Part shown: piece by piece, positions 16,601 through 24,300 of the stretch
Position numbering within the stretch: the stretch's first letter is position 1
Layout of the letters: the number at the start of each line of letters is the position of its first letter
Assembly: GCF_003387075.1 (NCBI RefSeq)
Contig: NZ_QUMQ01000001.1
Location: 2,170,001-2,234,000 of the forward strand
DNA length: 64,000 nucleotides
Reading direction: 5' to 3'
Source of the DNA: Asanoa ferruginea
GTDB lineage: Bacteria; Actinomycetota; Actinomycetes; Mycobacteriales; Micromonosporaceae
The notes under the pieces: generated by a model
What the model was told of the DNA's origin: nothing
What the model saw: the letters and a program-made list of their open reading frames with translations, nothing else
Database searches by the model: none
Made by a program: the position numbers and the translations under genes

Positions 16601-18690
16601 CCGCGCCGCAGAACGGAAACAGCAACCCGGCCCCCAACCAGGCCAACCCGCCCGCCGCCGAAGACGGCGCCCGCGTGGTGCCCGCCCGGCTCCCCGCGGC
16701 CGGTGCCCGCCGGCCCGGCGGCGGTCCGCCGTGGATGAGCGCCGGCATGCCGGTCGAGAAGTCGATGACCTTCGTCCCGTCGGCGAAGCGCCTGCTCCGC
16801 CGGCTGAGCCCCTACCGCGGTCAGCTGTCGCTGGTCGTCCTGCTGGCGATCAGCAGCGTGGCGCTCGCGGTGATCGGCCCGAAGATCCTCGGGCACGCGA
16901 CCGACGTCATCTTCCGCGGCGTTCTTGGTCGCCGGCTGCCGGAGGGCGCCAGCCTCGACCAGGCCGCAGCCGCGGCCCGGGCCGGCGGCCAGGAAAACTT
17001 CGCCGAGTTGCTGCTCAAGACCAAGCCGATCCCGGGCGTGGGCATCAACTTCGAGCAGCTCGGCCAGATCCTGCTGGTCGTGCTCGCCATCTACGTGGTG
17101 TCCAGTCTGCTGGCCTGGGCCCAGGGCTGGGTGCTCAACGGGGTGGTGCAGCGCGCGGTGCTCAAGCTGCGCGCCGACGTCGAAGACAAGCTCAACCGGC
17201 TGCCGCTGCCCTACTTCGACAAGCAGCCCCGCGGTGAGCTGCTCAGCCGGGTGACCAACGACATCGACAACGTCGCGCAGAGCCTGCAACAGACGCTCAG
17301 TCAGGTGTTGACCTCGTTGCTCACCGTGGTCGGCGTTGTCACGCTGATGGTGTGGATCTCGCCCCTGCTCGCCGCCGTCGCGCTCGTCGCGGTGCCACTG
17401 TCGTTCCTGATCACCGCGCAGATCGGCAAGCGGTCGCAGAAGCAGTTCATCGCGCAGTGGAAGCACACCGGCCGGCTCAACGGGCACATCGAGGAGGCGT
17501 TCACCGGCCACGAGCTGGTCAAGGTCTTCGGCCGGCGCAAGGAGGTCGAGGCCGACTTCGAGACCAAGAACGACGAGCTCTACAAGGCGGCATTCGGCGC
17601 GCAGTTCGTCTCCGGGATCATCATGCCGGCGATGTTCTTCGTCGGAAACCTGAGCTACGTGGTGATCGCGGTGCTCGGCGGGCTCCGGGTGGCGTCCGGC
17701 ACGATGACGTTGGGTGACGTGCAGGCGTTCATCCAATACTCGCGCCAGTTCACCCAGCCGCTGACCCAGCTCGCGTCGATGGCCAACCTGCTCCAGTCCG
17801 GTGTCGCCTCGGCCGAACGCGTCTTCGACCTGCTCGACGCCGACGAGCAGTTGCCCGACCCGTCGCCCGCCGTCGAGGTGCACCAGCCGCACGGCCGGGT
17901 CGAGTTCGAGCACGTCTCGTTCCGCTACACGCCCGACACCCCGCTGATCGACGACCTGTCGCTGGTCGCCGAGCCCGGGCACACGGTGGCGATTGTCGGT
18001 CCGACGGGGGCCGGCAAGACCACGCTGGTCAACCTGGTCATGCGCTTCTACGAGCTCGACGGCGGTCGGATCACGCTCGACGGGGTCGACATCACGACGA
18101 TGAAGCGCGAGACCCTGCGCGGCGAGATCGGCATGGTGCTCCAGGACACCTGGCTGTTCGGGGGCACGATCCGGGACAACATCGCCTACGGGAACCCGAG
18201 CGCCACCGAGGAGCAGATCCACGCGGCGGCCGAGGCGACCTTCGTCGACCGGTTCGTGCGCAGCCTGCCCGACGGCTACGACACGGTGATCGACGAGGAG
18301 GGCAGCAACGTCAGCGCCGGTGAGCGGCAGCTCATCACGATCGCGCGGGCGTTCCTGGCCAACCCGTCACTGCTGATCCTCGACGAGGCGACCAGCTCCG
18401 TCGACACCCGCACCGAGGCCTTGCTGCAACGGGCAATGGCGGCGCTGCGGTCCGACCGGACCAGCTTCGTGATCGCGCACCGGCTCTCCACGATCCGCGA
18501 CGCCCACCTCATCCTGGTGATGGAGAAGGGTCGGATCGTCGAGCAGGGCACCCACGAGCAGTTGCTGATGGCCAACGGCGCCTACCGGCGACTGCACGAC
18601 GCACAGTTCACCCAGGCCGCCGTCGATCTCGACGGGTCGGCTGCCCCGGCCGGGGGAATCGCGCTCGCGGGGGCACCGCCGCGCGGCTAG
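16597..18690 (+). CDS. ABC exporter half-transporter with catalytic ATP site
   Basis: 697 aa. A Pro/Ala-rich N-terminal extension of about 65 residues precedes the membrane domain (about 70-420) and the nucleotide-binding domain (about 440-680). Walker A GPTGAGKT (about 467), signature VSAGERQ (about 571), Walker B LILDEATSSVD with intact catalytic Glu, and switch IAHRLST with intact His. It supplies the active site that the preceding gene product lacks, so the two form a heterodimer. An insertion of about 50 residues between the first two membrane helices (after HATDVIFRGVLG) is typical of this actinobacterial subfamily. ATGA overlap with the first half. Confidence 0.93.
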   Translation: MTAPQNGNSNPAPNQANPPAAEDGARVVPARLPAAGARRPGGGPPWMSAGMPVEKSMTFVPSAKRLLRRLSPYRGQLSLVVLLAISSVALAVIGPKILGHATDVIFRGVLGRRLPEGASLDQAAAAARAGGQENFAELLLKTKPIPGVGINFEQLGQILLVVLAIYVVSSLLAWAQGWVLNGVVQRAVLKLRADVEDKLNRLPLPYFDKQPRGELLSRVTNDIDNVAQSLQQTLSQVLTSLLTVVGVVTLMVWISPLLAAVALVAVPLSFLITAQIGKRSQKQFIAQWKHTGRLNGHIEEAFTGHELVKVFGRRKEVEADFETKNDELYKAAFGAQFVSGIIMPAMFFVGNLSYVVIAVLGGLRVASGTMTLGDVQAFIQYSRQFTQPLTQLASMANLLQSGVASAERVFDLLDADEQLPDPSPAVEVHQPHGRVEFEHVSFRYTPDTPLIDDLSLVAEPGHTVAIVGPTGAGKTTLVNLVMRFYELDGGRITLDGVDITTMKRETLRGEIGMVLQDTWLFGGTIRDNIAYGNPSATEEQIHAAAEATFVDRFVRSLPDGYDTVIDEEGSNVSAGERQLITIARAFLANPSLLILDEATSSVDTRTEALLQRAMAALRSDRTSFVIAHRLSTIRDAHLILVMEKGRIVEQGTHEQLLMANGAYRRLHDAQFTQAAVDLDGSAAPAGGIALAGAPPRG

Positions 18691-18700
18691 GGTCGCTCGC

Positions 18701-19258
18701 ATGACTGACGTGGAACGGGCGACGGCGGCCGACCGCCAACAGGTTGTCGAGACCGTCGTCGCCGCGTTCGACCGTGACCCGGCGTTCCGGTTCTTCTTCC
18801 AGGATCCGGTGACCCGCGACGCGGAGGCGGCGGTGTTCGCCGGCGCGCTGTTCGACCAGCGGGTCACCCCTGGCACCACCTGGGTGATCGACGGCGGCCG
18901 CTCGGTGGCCATGTGGGACGCGCCGGGCGGGTGGTCCGACGAGGAAGAGAAGCTGGCCGTCTCCGACGAGGCGCTGGCCCGGCTCGACGACTACCACCGG
19001 GCAGTCCAGGTGTTCTTTCCCCGGCGCCCATCGAAGTTCTGGTATCTCGGCGTGCTCGCCACCCACCCCTCGCACGCCGGCCGCCGGCTCGGCCGCGAGG
19101 TGATGAAACCGGGGCTGGCGGCGGCCGCCGCGGCGGGTCTGCCGGCCTACCTGGAGACGACCAACGAGGCCAATGTGGCGATGTACCAGCGCGCCGGCTG
19201 GCGGGTGAGCGGCAGCACACACCTCGATGATCTTCCGATCTGGGTGCTCACCCAGTAA
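18701..19258 (+). CDS. GNAT-family N-acetyltransferase
   Basis: 185 aa. The acetyl-CoA binding region is visible as YLGVLATHPSHAGRRLGREV (V-x-P-x-x-R/Q-G-x-G/A type loop) followed by GLPAYLETTNEANVAMYQRA, the C-terminal strand-helix of GNAT folds. It starts 10 bp after the exporter gene, so it may belong to the same transcript. Substrate unknown; the acceptor could be a small-molecule amine or a protein N-terminus. Confidence 0.88.
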   Translation: MTDVERATAADRQQVVETVVAAFDRDPAFRFFFQDPVTRDAEAAVFAGALFDQRVTPGTTWVIDGGRSVAMWDAPGGWSDEEEKLAVSDEALARLDDYHRAVQVFFPRRPSKFWYLGVLATHPSHAGRRLGREVMKPGLAAAAAAGLPAYLETTNEANVAMYQRAGWRVSGSTHLDDLPIWVLTQ

Positions 19259-19263
19259 CGTGG

Positions 19264-19375
19264 GTGGCTGCGAAGGGGAGTAGCTCCCAACGTGGTGGTC
19301 GACACACTGGCGTCCGCGCCCGGCCATCCGACCTGATGAGTTCGATCATCAGGTGAGCGAGACCTTCGGCTACGG
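19264..19375 (+). promoter_or_regulatory. yybP-ykoY manganese riboswitch aptamer
   Basis: The conserved parts of the family are present in order: AAGGGGAGTAGC (19273-19284), GTCGACAC, a CCCGGCCA element, a variable hairpin (CCTGATGAG...CATCAGG) and GAGCGAGACCTTCGGC near 19355-19370. The family senses Mn2+ and commonly precedes UPF0016/GDT1 transporters, which is the gene that follows here. Confidence 0.9.
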
Positions 19376-19388
19376 CAATGATCAATTG

Positions 19389-19419
19389 CCGGGTCGAAGT
19401 CTCGCGTGCCCCGACCCGG
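19389..19419 (+). promoter_or_regulatory. Expression-platform hairpin of the riboswitch
   Basis: Perfect 8-bp arms CCGGGTCG (19389-19396) and CGACCCGG (19412-19419), preceded by a smaller hairpin GGCAAT/ATTGCC (19374-19390) that shares two bases with the left arm. It lies between aptamer and ribosome-binding site (GGGGAGGG, 19431-19438) and could form alternatively to the aptamer to switch transcription or translation. Confidence 0.6.
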
Positions 19420-19445
19420 TGAAGACACCCGGGGAGGGTTTTTTC

Positions 19446-20033
19446 GTGGGAGGCTTTCTCGCCGCGCTCGCGCTCAGTTTCGGCGTCATCTTCGTCGCCG
19501 AACTAGGCGACAAGTCTCAGTTGATGGCGATGACTTTCGCCACCCGCTACCGCGCCCTGACGGTGTTGATCGGCATCACCGCGGCCACCGCGATCGTCCA
19601 CCTGGTCTCGGTGGCAGTCGGCTACGGCCTGGGCGCGACCCTGCCAACCGACTGGATCAGCCTCGTCGCCGGCGTGGCCTTCCTGGCCTTCGCGGCCTGG
19701 ACGTTGCGCGGCGACTCGCTCACCGAGGCGGAGAAGTCGAAAGCCCAACGCTCCCAACGCTCGGCGGTGCTGGCCGTCGGTGGTGCGTTCTTCCTGGCCG
19801 AGCTGGGCGACAAGACAATGCTGGCGACCATCACGCTGGCAACGCAGCACGGCTGGTTCGGAGTCTGGGTCGGTTCCACGATCGGCATGGTCGCGGCCGA
19901 CGCCCTGGCCATCGTGGTCGGCCGCATGCTCGGCAAGCGCCTACCGGAAAAGGCGATCAAGTGGGGCGCGGCCGCGCTGTTCCTCATCTTCGGCATCTGG
20001 CTGATCGCGGAGTCGCTGGTGAAGCTGGCCTGA
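19446..20033 (+). CDS. GDT1/TMEM165 (UPF0016) family Mn2+/Ca2+ transporter
   Basis: 195 aa, six hydrophobic helices in two homologous halves. Each half carries the cation-binding motif: ELGDKS at about 18-23 and ELGDKT at about 119-124. Family members export or exchange Mn2+ or Ca2+. The GTG at 19446 is chosen because GGGGAGGG lies 7 bases upstream and because an earlier in-frame start at 19353 would put riboswitch sequence into the protein. Control by the upstream Mn2+ riboswitch suggests Mn2+ efflux. Confidence 0.92.
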   Translation: MGGFLAALALSFGVIFVAELGDKSQLMAMTFATRYRALTVLIGITAATAIVHLVSVAVGYGLGATLPTDWISLVAGVAFLAFAAWTLRGDSLTEAEKSKAQRSQRSAVLAVGGAFFLAELGDKTMLATITLATQHGWFGVWVGSTIGMVAADALAIVVGRMLGKRLPEKAIKWGAAALFLIFGIWLIAESLVKLA

Positions 20034-20054
20034 CCTTGGCTCGCGTTGGGCGGT

Positions 20055-20924
20055 TCAGTCGGCACGGCCCCACAGATCGTAGGGGTTCGCGCTGGGGCGG
20101 AACCCGCAAGCTTCGGCCATCCGGGCCGCATCCCCGAGGCCGTGTGCGACGGCCTCGGGTCGGTGTGCGTCGCTGCCAAAGGTCACCGCGTCGCCGCCTT
20201 CCTGATGCCACCAGCTCAAGATGGTCGCGTCCAGCGGCAGCCGGGTGTTGATCTCGAGTGCCCGGCCGGACCGCGCGGTCGCCCGTAGCGCGTGGCGGAA
20301 CTCCTCTTCGAACGCCTTCGGGTCGAACGAACCGACCCGCTCCGCCGGCCACGAACGGACCGGGTAGTCGATGTGGGCGAGCACGGAGAACATGCCGCTG
20401 GTCGCCATCATCGTCGCGACGCCGGCCAGATATTCGCGCATCACCTCGTGCGGGTGACGGTGCGGGTAGACGCCCCACGGCTCGGCGAATGCGCCCTGAT
20501 CGGGCAGGGTATGCAGGGAGCCAAGCACTCGGTCGAACCGGCCTGCCGCGAGGATCTGGGAGCATTGTTCGACATGCCGGTGTGGTTCGCCCAACTCCAG
20601 GCCGCTGAGGATATGCAACTGCGTGAAGCGGTCGCGGCAGTGCTCGATCGCCGCCAGATAGCCGGTGGGGTCGAAGGTGGGTGGTGTCAGGAGGCCGTCC
20701 GGATCGGCGATCCCGGTGAGATGGTCCGTGGCGTAGGGACCTTCCAGCGCGATCCGCCACACCGTGTGGTCGAGGTGTTCCGTGAAGGTGATCGCCGGTA
20801 GCCCGATTTCCACGGCGCGGGCGCAGGAGCCTTCCATGTCCCCAACCGGTGTGTCCCAGGACCATTCGCTGTGCACGTGGCTGTCGCAAGGCAACGACAC
20901 TTCGCACCCCCGTCGATCGGGCAT
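20055..20924 (-). CDS. PHP-domain phosphoesterase, histidinol-phosphatase-like
   Basis: 289 aa. Metal-binding motifs of the PHP superfamily are in order: CDSHVHSEWS, TEHLDHT, SGLELGEPH, GSLHTLP, LAHIDYP, and FGSDAHRPE near the end. Related proteins include histidinol-phosphatase HisK and other phosphodiesterases; no his genes are nearby, so the substrate is open. The ATG at 20924 is used; GTG at 20900, which would begin VSLPCDSHVH and has a G-rich upstream stretch, is at least as likely. Confidence 0.87.
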   Translation of the reverse strand: MPDRRGCEVSLPCDSHVHSEWSWDTPVGDMEGSCARAVEIGLPAITFTEHLDHTVWRIALEGPYATDHLTGIADPDGLLTPPTFDPTGYLAAIEHCRDRFTQLHILSGLELGEPHRHVEQCSQILAAGRFDRVLGSLHTLPDQGAFAEPWGVYPHRHPHEVMREYLAGVATMMATSGMFSVLAHIDYPVRSWPAERVGSFDPKAFEEEFRHALRATARSGRALEINTRLPLDATILSWWHQEGGDAVTFGSDAHRPEAVAHGLGDAARMAEACGFRPSANPYDLWGRAD

Positions 20925-20960
20925 CGTCGTCTCGACGCTACCTGTTCACGGCGCGCCGCA

Positions 20961-21019
20961 GCTCTGCTGCCAATAGGCCCCGCCCAGGCTGCTGGGTGGG
21001 GCCTATTTGGCAGCAGAGC
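20961..21019 (-). terminator. Long stem-loop terminator
   Basis: Nearly perfect inverted repeat of about 28 bp per arm (GCTCTGCTGCC and GGCAGCAGAGC at the base) with a short GGCTGC-type loop and one unpaired base. It starts just after the stop of the secreted-protein gene at 21026 on the minus strand and separates it from the PHP gene. Confidence 0.88.
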
Positions 21020-21025
21020 AAGGGT

Positions 21026-21442
21026 TCAGCAGCGCACTTCGGTTTCCTTCGACGCCACGTCGGAGATGCCGCCGAGGGCGCGGGTGCACACCGACAAGGT
21101 GTTGGCGCCCAGCGACCACACGTCCGGGCCGCTCGAACACTGGAGGTCCCGCAGCGTGCTTCCGGTGACGATCGACGTGCAGACCTGGTAGGCGCCGTGG
21201 CTCGCGCGGTACTGCTGCCACACGTAGGTGTAGGCGTAGTTCTTGCCGCATCCCTTGTACTGCTTGACCGATGCGGCCGTCTGGCCACCGACGGTGACGT
21301 ACGCCGTCGCGCCGATCTGCACCGAGCCCGCGCAGCGCGGGTTGGTCTCGGCCTGCGCGGGGCCCGCGAACGCCAGCGCCGCGGGCACAGCCAGCGCCGC
21401 GGCTGCGAGGATCCGCACGCTGCTTCGGGAAAGGGTCTTCAT
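21026..21442 (-). CDS. Small secreted cysteine-containing protein
   Basis: 138 aa. A clear Sec signal peptide (basic start, hydrophobic core, cleavage near GPAQA-ET at residue 31) is followed by a mature domain of about 107 residues with six Cys, consistent with three disulfides, many Tyr and Thr, and two short strands. I do not recognise the family. The ATG has GGAGG six bases upstream. It is monocistronic with a strong terminator. Similar short secreted proteins are common in soil actinobacteria; no catalytic motif is visible. Confidence 0.8.
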   Translation of the reverse strand: MKTLSRSSVRILAAAALAVPAALAFAGPAQAETNPRCAGSVQIGATAYVTVGGQTAASVKQYKGCGKNYAYTYVWQQYRASHGAYQVCTSIVTGSTLRDLQCSSGPDVWSLGANTLSVCTRALGGISDVASKETEVRC

Positions 21443-21579
21443 CGATGGCCTCCGTCAGTGCACCGGTGACCGTCACAACCGGTGTCGTCAGCCACCACAT
21501 TGATGGCCGCCGACGCCCGTTCGGTACCCTCTTACACGCTCTGACAACGCCTGACGACGACGTCTGACATGGGGTATGG

Positions 21580-22473
21580 ATGAGAGACCAGCGTGCTGCC
21601 GCAGAGTCCATCCAGGACGGAATCACCGCCGAAGCGTTCGCTGAACAGTTGCGCGCACTGCGGGCCGCCGCGGGTGACCCGTCCTTCCGGAAGATGGCTG
21701 GTCGGTCGGGCCGGATCTCCCACACCACTTTGCACGAAGCCGCTGCTGGCACCCGGTTTCCGTCCTGGGAGACCACCCGTGAGTTCGTCCGGGCCTGCGA
21801 GGCCGACGAGGTCCAGTGGCGGCGCCGCTGGGAAGACGCTCAGCGCCCGGTGACCGTCGACGCGGATCCAGAGCCGGTCAGCACCACCGAGGTCGACGCC
21901 CCGGACACTGTGGACACAACAACGACAAGCAGTGAACAAAGCGCTCGGCGACGCCGGTTGCGGTGGATCGCCGCGGCCGCCGCGGTCGTGGTGGTCGTCG
22001 GCGCCGTCCTGGCCGTCACCATCCGCGGCCGGTCAGCCCCGACCGGCTCCGGCGCCGCGGCTGCCACGCCGTCAGCGACGTCATCACCGTCGTCCACACC
22101 CTTCTCCGACTCGCTGATCCCCGGCGACTCGAGCAAGTTCATCGCCGACGTCACCATCCCCGACGGCATGAAGGTGAAGGTCAACCAGGAGTTCACCAAG
22201 GTGTGGGCGCTCGCCAACGTGGGAACGGTCGACTGGCACAACCGCTTCCTGGCGCGGATCAACCCCACCGCTGACAACGACGGTTGCCACGTGCCGGACC
22301 GGGTCTCTATCGGCGACACGCCGCCCGGTCAGCAGGTGATGATCAGCGTTCCGGTGACCGCGCCGAGCCACCCGGGGAAGTGCTGGGTGAGCTGGAAGAT
22401 GGTCGACGAGAACGGCCGGGAATACTTCCCCAGCCGCCGTCCGGTGTACTTCATGGTCAACGTCACCGCCTGA
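21580..22473 (+). CDS. Membrane protein with XRE-type HTH and extracellular NBR1-Ig-like domain
   Basis: 297 aa. Residues 15-90 form a helix-turn-helix of the XRE-like kind found in actinobacteria (AEQLRALRAAAGDPSFRKMA, then RISHTTLHEAAAGTRFPSW). A basic patch and one transmembrane helix follow (RRRRLRW then hydrophobic residues about 129-147), a Ser/Thr/Pro linker, and then a C-terminal domain (about 190-297) with the Trp/Gly pattern of the NBR1 Ig-like fold: KVWALANVGTVDW, PPGQQVMISVPV, GKCWVSWKM. It thus links a cytosolic DNA-binding domain to an outside domain. It sits before the cell-wall hydrolase genes. Ligand and target are unknown. Confidence 0.82.
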   Translation: MRDQRAAAESIQDGITAEAFAEQLRALRAAAGDPSFRKMAGRSGRISHTTLHEAAAGTRFPSWETTREFVRACEADEVQWRRRWEDAQRPVTVDADPEPVSTTEVDAPDTVDTTTTSSEQSARRRRLRWIAAAAAVVVVVGAVLAVTIRGRSAPTGSGAAAATPSATSSPSSTPFSDSLIPGDSSKFIADVTIPDGMKVKVNQEFTKVWALANVGTVDWHNRFLARINPTADNDGCHVPDRVSIGDTPPGQQVMISVPVTAPSHPGKCWVSWKMVDENGREYFPSRRPVYFMVNVTA

Positions 22474-22615
22474 CACAACCTGACAACACCGCATTCGTCG
22501 AGGTCGGTGCCGGTCCGCCGAATCTGACAGGTCGACGGGGTACCGAACATCGACGCCCTTCTCGCAGGGTGAGTCCGTTCCCAACACGACTCACCACCTA
22601 CGAGGAGGATCGACC

Positions 22616-23479
22616 ATGCGCCGTCCCTGGTTGGCCGTCGGGTTCGCGGCGCTCTGCGTGGCCGTCGCCGCCCCCGCCTATGCGTGGGCTTCGACATCCG
22701 ACGCCGCAGCGCAGCGAACCAGCACCGCGGCCGCGCTGCCGGTCGTGGACATGGAGGCCACCGTCCTGGCCGCCCAGATCGACCCGCGGCGTGCCGACAA
22801 CACCCTGACCCCGGGCGCGAAGAGCTCCGTGCTCGCCGTCGAGCAGGCGCTCCAAGCCAAGAACCTGCTCAACGCACAGTGGGTCGACGGCTACTTCGGC
22901 ACCACAACCATCACGGCGTACGCGGCCTATCAGCGTTCCCTCGGCTACACCGGCCTGGCCGCCAACGGGCTGCCGGGCACCACGTCGCTGACGAAGCTCG
23001 GGCAGAACCGCTACACCGTCACCAACACGATCGGCCCCGGCGCGAAGGTCCAGCGCGACGGGTATGTCGTCAACGCGCGCACCCAGGCGATGCTCGCCGA
23101 GACCCAGCGCCTGCTCGGCTACACCCTGGTGCTCGATCAGGGCTCCTACAACCCCGGGGGCGACCCGACCTCGGCCGGTACGCACGACGGCGGTGGTGTC
23201 GTCGACATCTCGGTCACCGGCATGACCGCGGCCAAGCGCACCGCCGTCGCCAAGGCGCTGCGCCAGGTCGGTTTCGCGGCCTGGGTCCGCAACCCGAGCC
23301 AAGGCGACTGGCCTTGGCACATCCACGCCGCGGCGATCAACGACACCGACCTGTCCACGCAGGCGCAGAACCAGGTCGGCGACTACTACCTCGGCATGAA
23401 CGGCCTGGCCAACCACGGCCCGGACGACGGTCCCCGGATCGCGATCAAGACCTGGGAGCAGTACCAGCGCGGGCAGTGA
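22616..23479 (+). CDS. Secreted peptidoglycan-binding, VanY-like D,D-peptidase domain protein
   Basis: 287 aa. Signal peptide with cleavage near PAYAWA, a region (about 45-130) like a peptidoglycan-binding domain (VEQALQAKNLLNAQWVDGYF, then TITAYAAYQRSLGYTG), then a Hedgehog/VanY-type zinc peptidase region: THDGGGVVDIS (His and Asp ligands near 190) and WHIHAAAI (about 234-236). These suggest a zinc-dependent cell-wall peptidase. Start ATG with GAGGAGG upstream. It heads a run of three secreted cell-wall-related genes, 43 bp before the next. Confidence 0.8.
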   Translation: MRRPWLAVGFAALCVAVAAPAYAWASTSDAAAQRTSTAAALPVVDMEATVLAAQIDPRRADNTLTPGAKSSVLAVEQALQAKNLLNAQWVDGYFGTTTITAYAAYQRSLGYTGLAANGLPGTTSLTKLGQNRYTVTNTIGPGAKVQRDGYVVNARTQAMLAETQRLLGYTLVLDQGSYNPGGDPTSAGTHDGGGVVDISVTGMTAAKRTAVAKALRQVGFAAWVRNPSQGDWPWHIHAAAINDTDLSTQAQNQVGDYYLGMNGLANHGPDDGPRIAIKTWEQYQRGQ

Positions 23480-23522
23480 CCCGCACCCACCACCCCCTCA
23501 CTGTCCCTGAGAGAGGACACCC

Positions 23523-24296
23523 ATGAACATCCGCAAGAGCCTCGCCATCGTTGGCACAGCGCTCGCCATCACCACCTCCATCCTGGCGGTCGCCTCACCC
23601 GCGTCGGCGGCGTCCCGCGACGGGGTCTGCGACAGCGGCGAGTTCTGCTACTACTACAACAGCAACTACGCCGGCTCGGTCTCCGACTTCACCACGTCGG
23701 TCGACGACTACGGCACGACCCAGCCGTCCTGCTACGAGTTCAAGGGCTCGGGCGCCGGCCAGGGCCTGTGCATCAAGAACAACGCCGCGTCGGCATGGAA
23801 CCGCACCAGCAAGTCCGTGGTGGTCTACTTCAACAGCAACTTTGGCGGCGCGACCCAGACGATCGCGGCCGGTGCCAGAGCCAACCTCAACGCGACGCTG
23901 AAGAACAACAACGCCTCGCACGCCATCGGCGGCACCACCAACCCGGCCGACCCGCGTGCGGCCGAGGCCGTCGCGTTCGCGAAGGCGCGCCTCGGGCACA
24001 CCGACTGGAACAACGAGTGCGAGCTGTTCGTCGAGCGGGCGTTCGGCACCAGCGGCCGGTTCGCCACGGCCCGCGCGCACTACCTCTGGCAGCGCGACAA
24101 CGGCCGCATCCACACCGGCACGGTGCCGCCCGCCGGAACGGCCGTGTTCTTCACGTCGACCACGTCGGCCGGGCACGTGATGCTCTCCATCGGCGGCAAC
24201 AGCGCCATCAGCACCGGGCCGACCGTCTACCAGACCAGCACCTTCCGCGACCGGTCCGACTACCTGGGCTGGGCGTACGTCCCCGGCGGCTGGTGA
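23523..24296 (+). CDS. Secreted I36-inhibitor-domain fused to CHAP/NlpC-P60-like hydrolase domain
   Basis: 257 aa. A signal peptide (cleavage near ASPASA-AS) is followed at residues 33-135 by a domain like the peptidase inhibitor family I36 (GEFCYYYNSNYAGSVSDF, four Cys). The C-terminal half (about 145-257) looks like a CHAP or NlpC/P60 thiol hydrolase: NECELFVERAFG holds the putative catalytic Cys and GTAVFFT...SAGHVMLSIGG the His. A GAGAGGA ribosome-binding site precedes the ATG. The same I36 domain occurs in the next gene with a different partner, so I infer that it targets the enzyme to the cell surface or guards it. Confidence 0.78.
   Translation: MNIRKSLAIVGTALAITTSILAVASPASAASRDGVCDSGEFCYYYNSNYAGSVSDFTTSVDDYGTTQPSCYEFKGSGAGQGLCIKNNAASAWNRTSKSVVVYFNSNFGGATQTIAAGARANLNATLKNNNASHAIGGTTNPADPRAAEAVAFAKARLGHTDWNNECELFVERAFGTSGRFATARAHYLWQRDNGRIHTGTVPPAGTAVFFTSTTSAGHVMLSIGGNSAISTGPTVYQTSTFRDRSDYLGWAYVPGGW
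23611..23922 (+). repeat. Duplicated I36-domain segment, copy 1 (copy 2 at 24392-24703)
   Basis: The 312 bp here and at 24392-24703 align with a constant offset of 781 bp and no insertion or deletion, with high identity in DNA and protein. It records an intragenic domain duplication joined to two different C-terminal domains. Confidence 0.85.
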
Positions 24297-24300
24297 CCGG

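Noticed and set aside
16342-18222. Long minus-strand frame antisense to the second exporter gene
   Set aside because: High-GC shadow frame rich in His/Asp/Arg; the plus strand has a complete transporter with all motifs.
19353-19445. Upstream in-frame extension of the GDT1 transporter gene
   Set aside because: These codons coincide with the riboswitch aptamer and hairpin; a good ribosome-binding site stands before GTG 19446.
22474-22615. ydaO-type c-di-AMP riboswitch before the VanY-like gene
   Set aside because: A CCGAATC-like piece is present, but the other conserved blocks are not in the right order.
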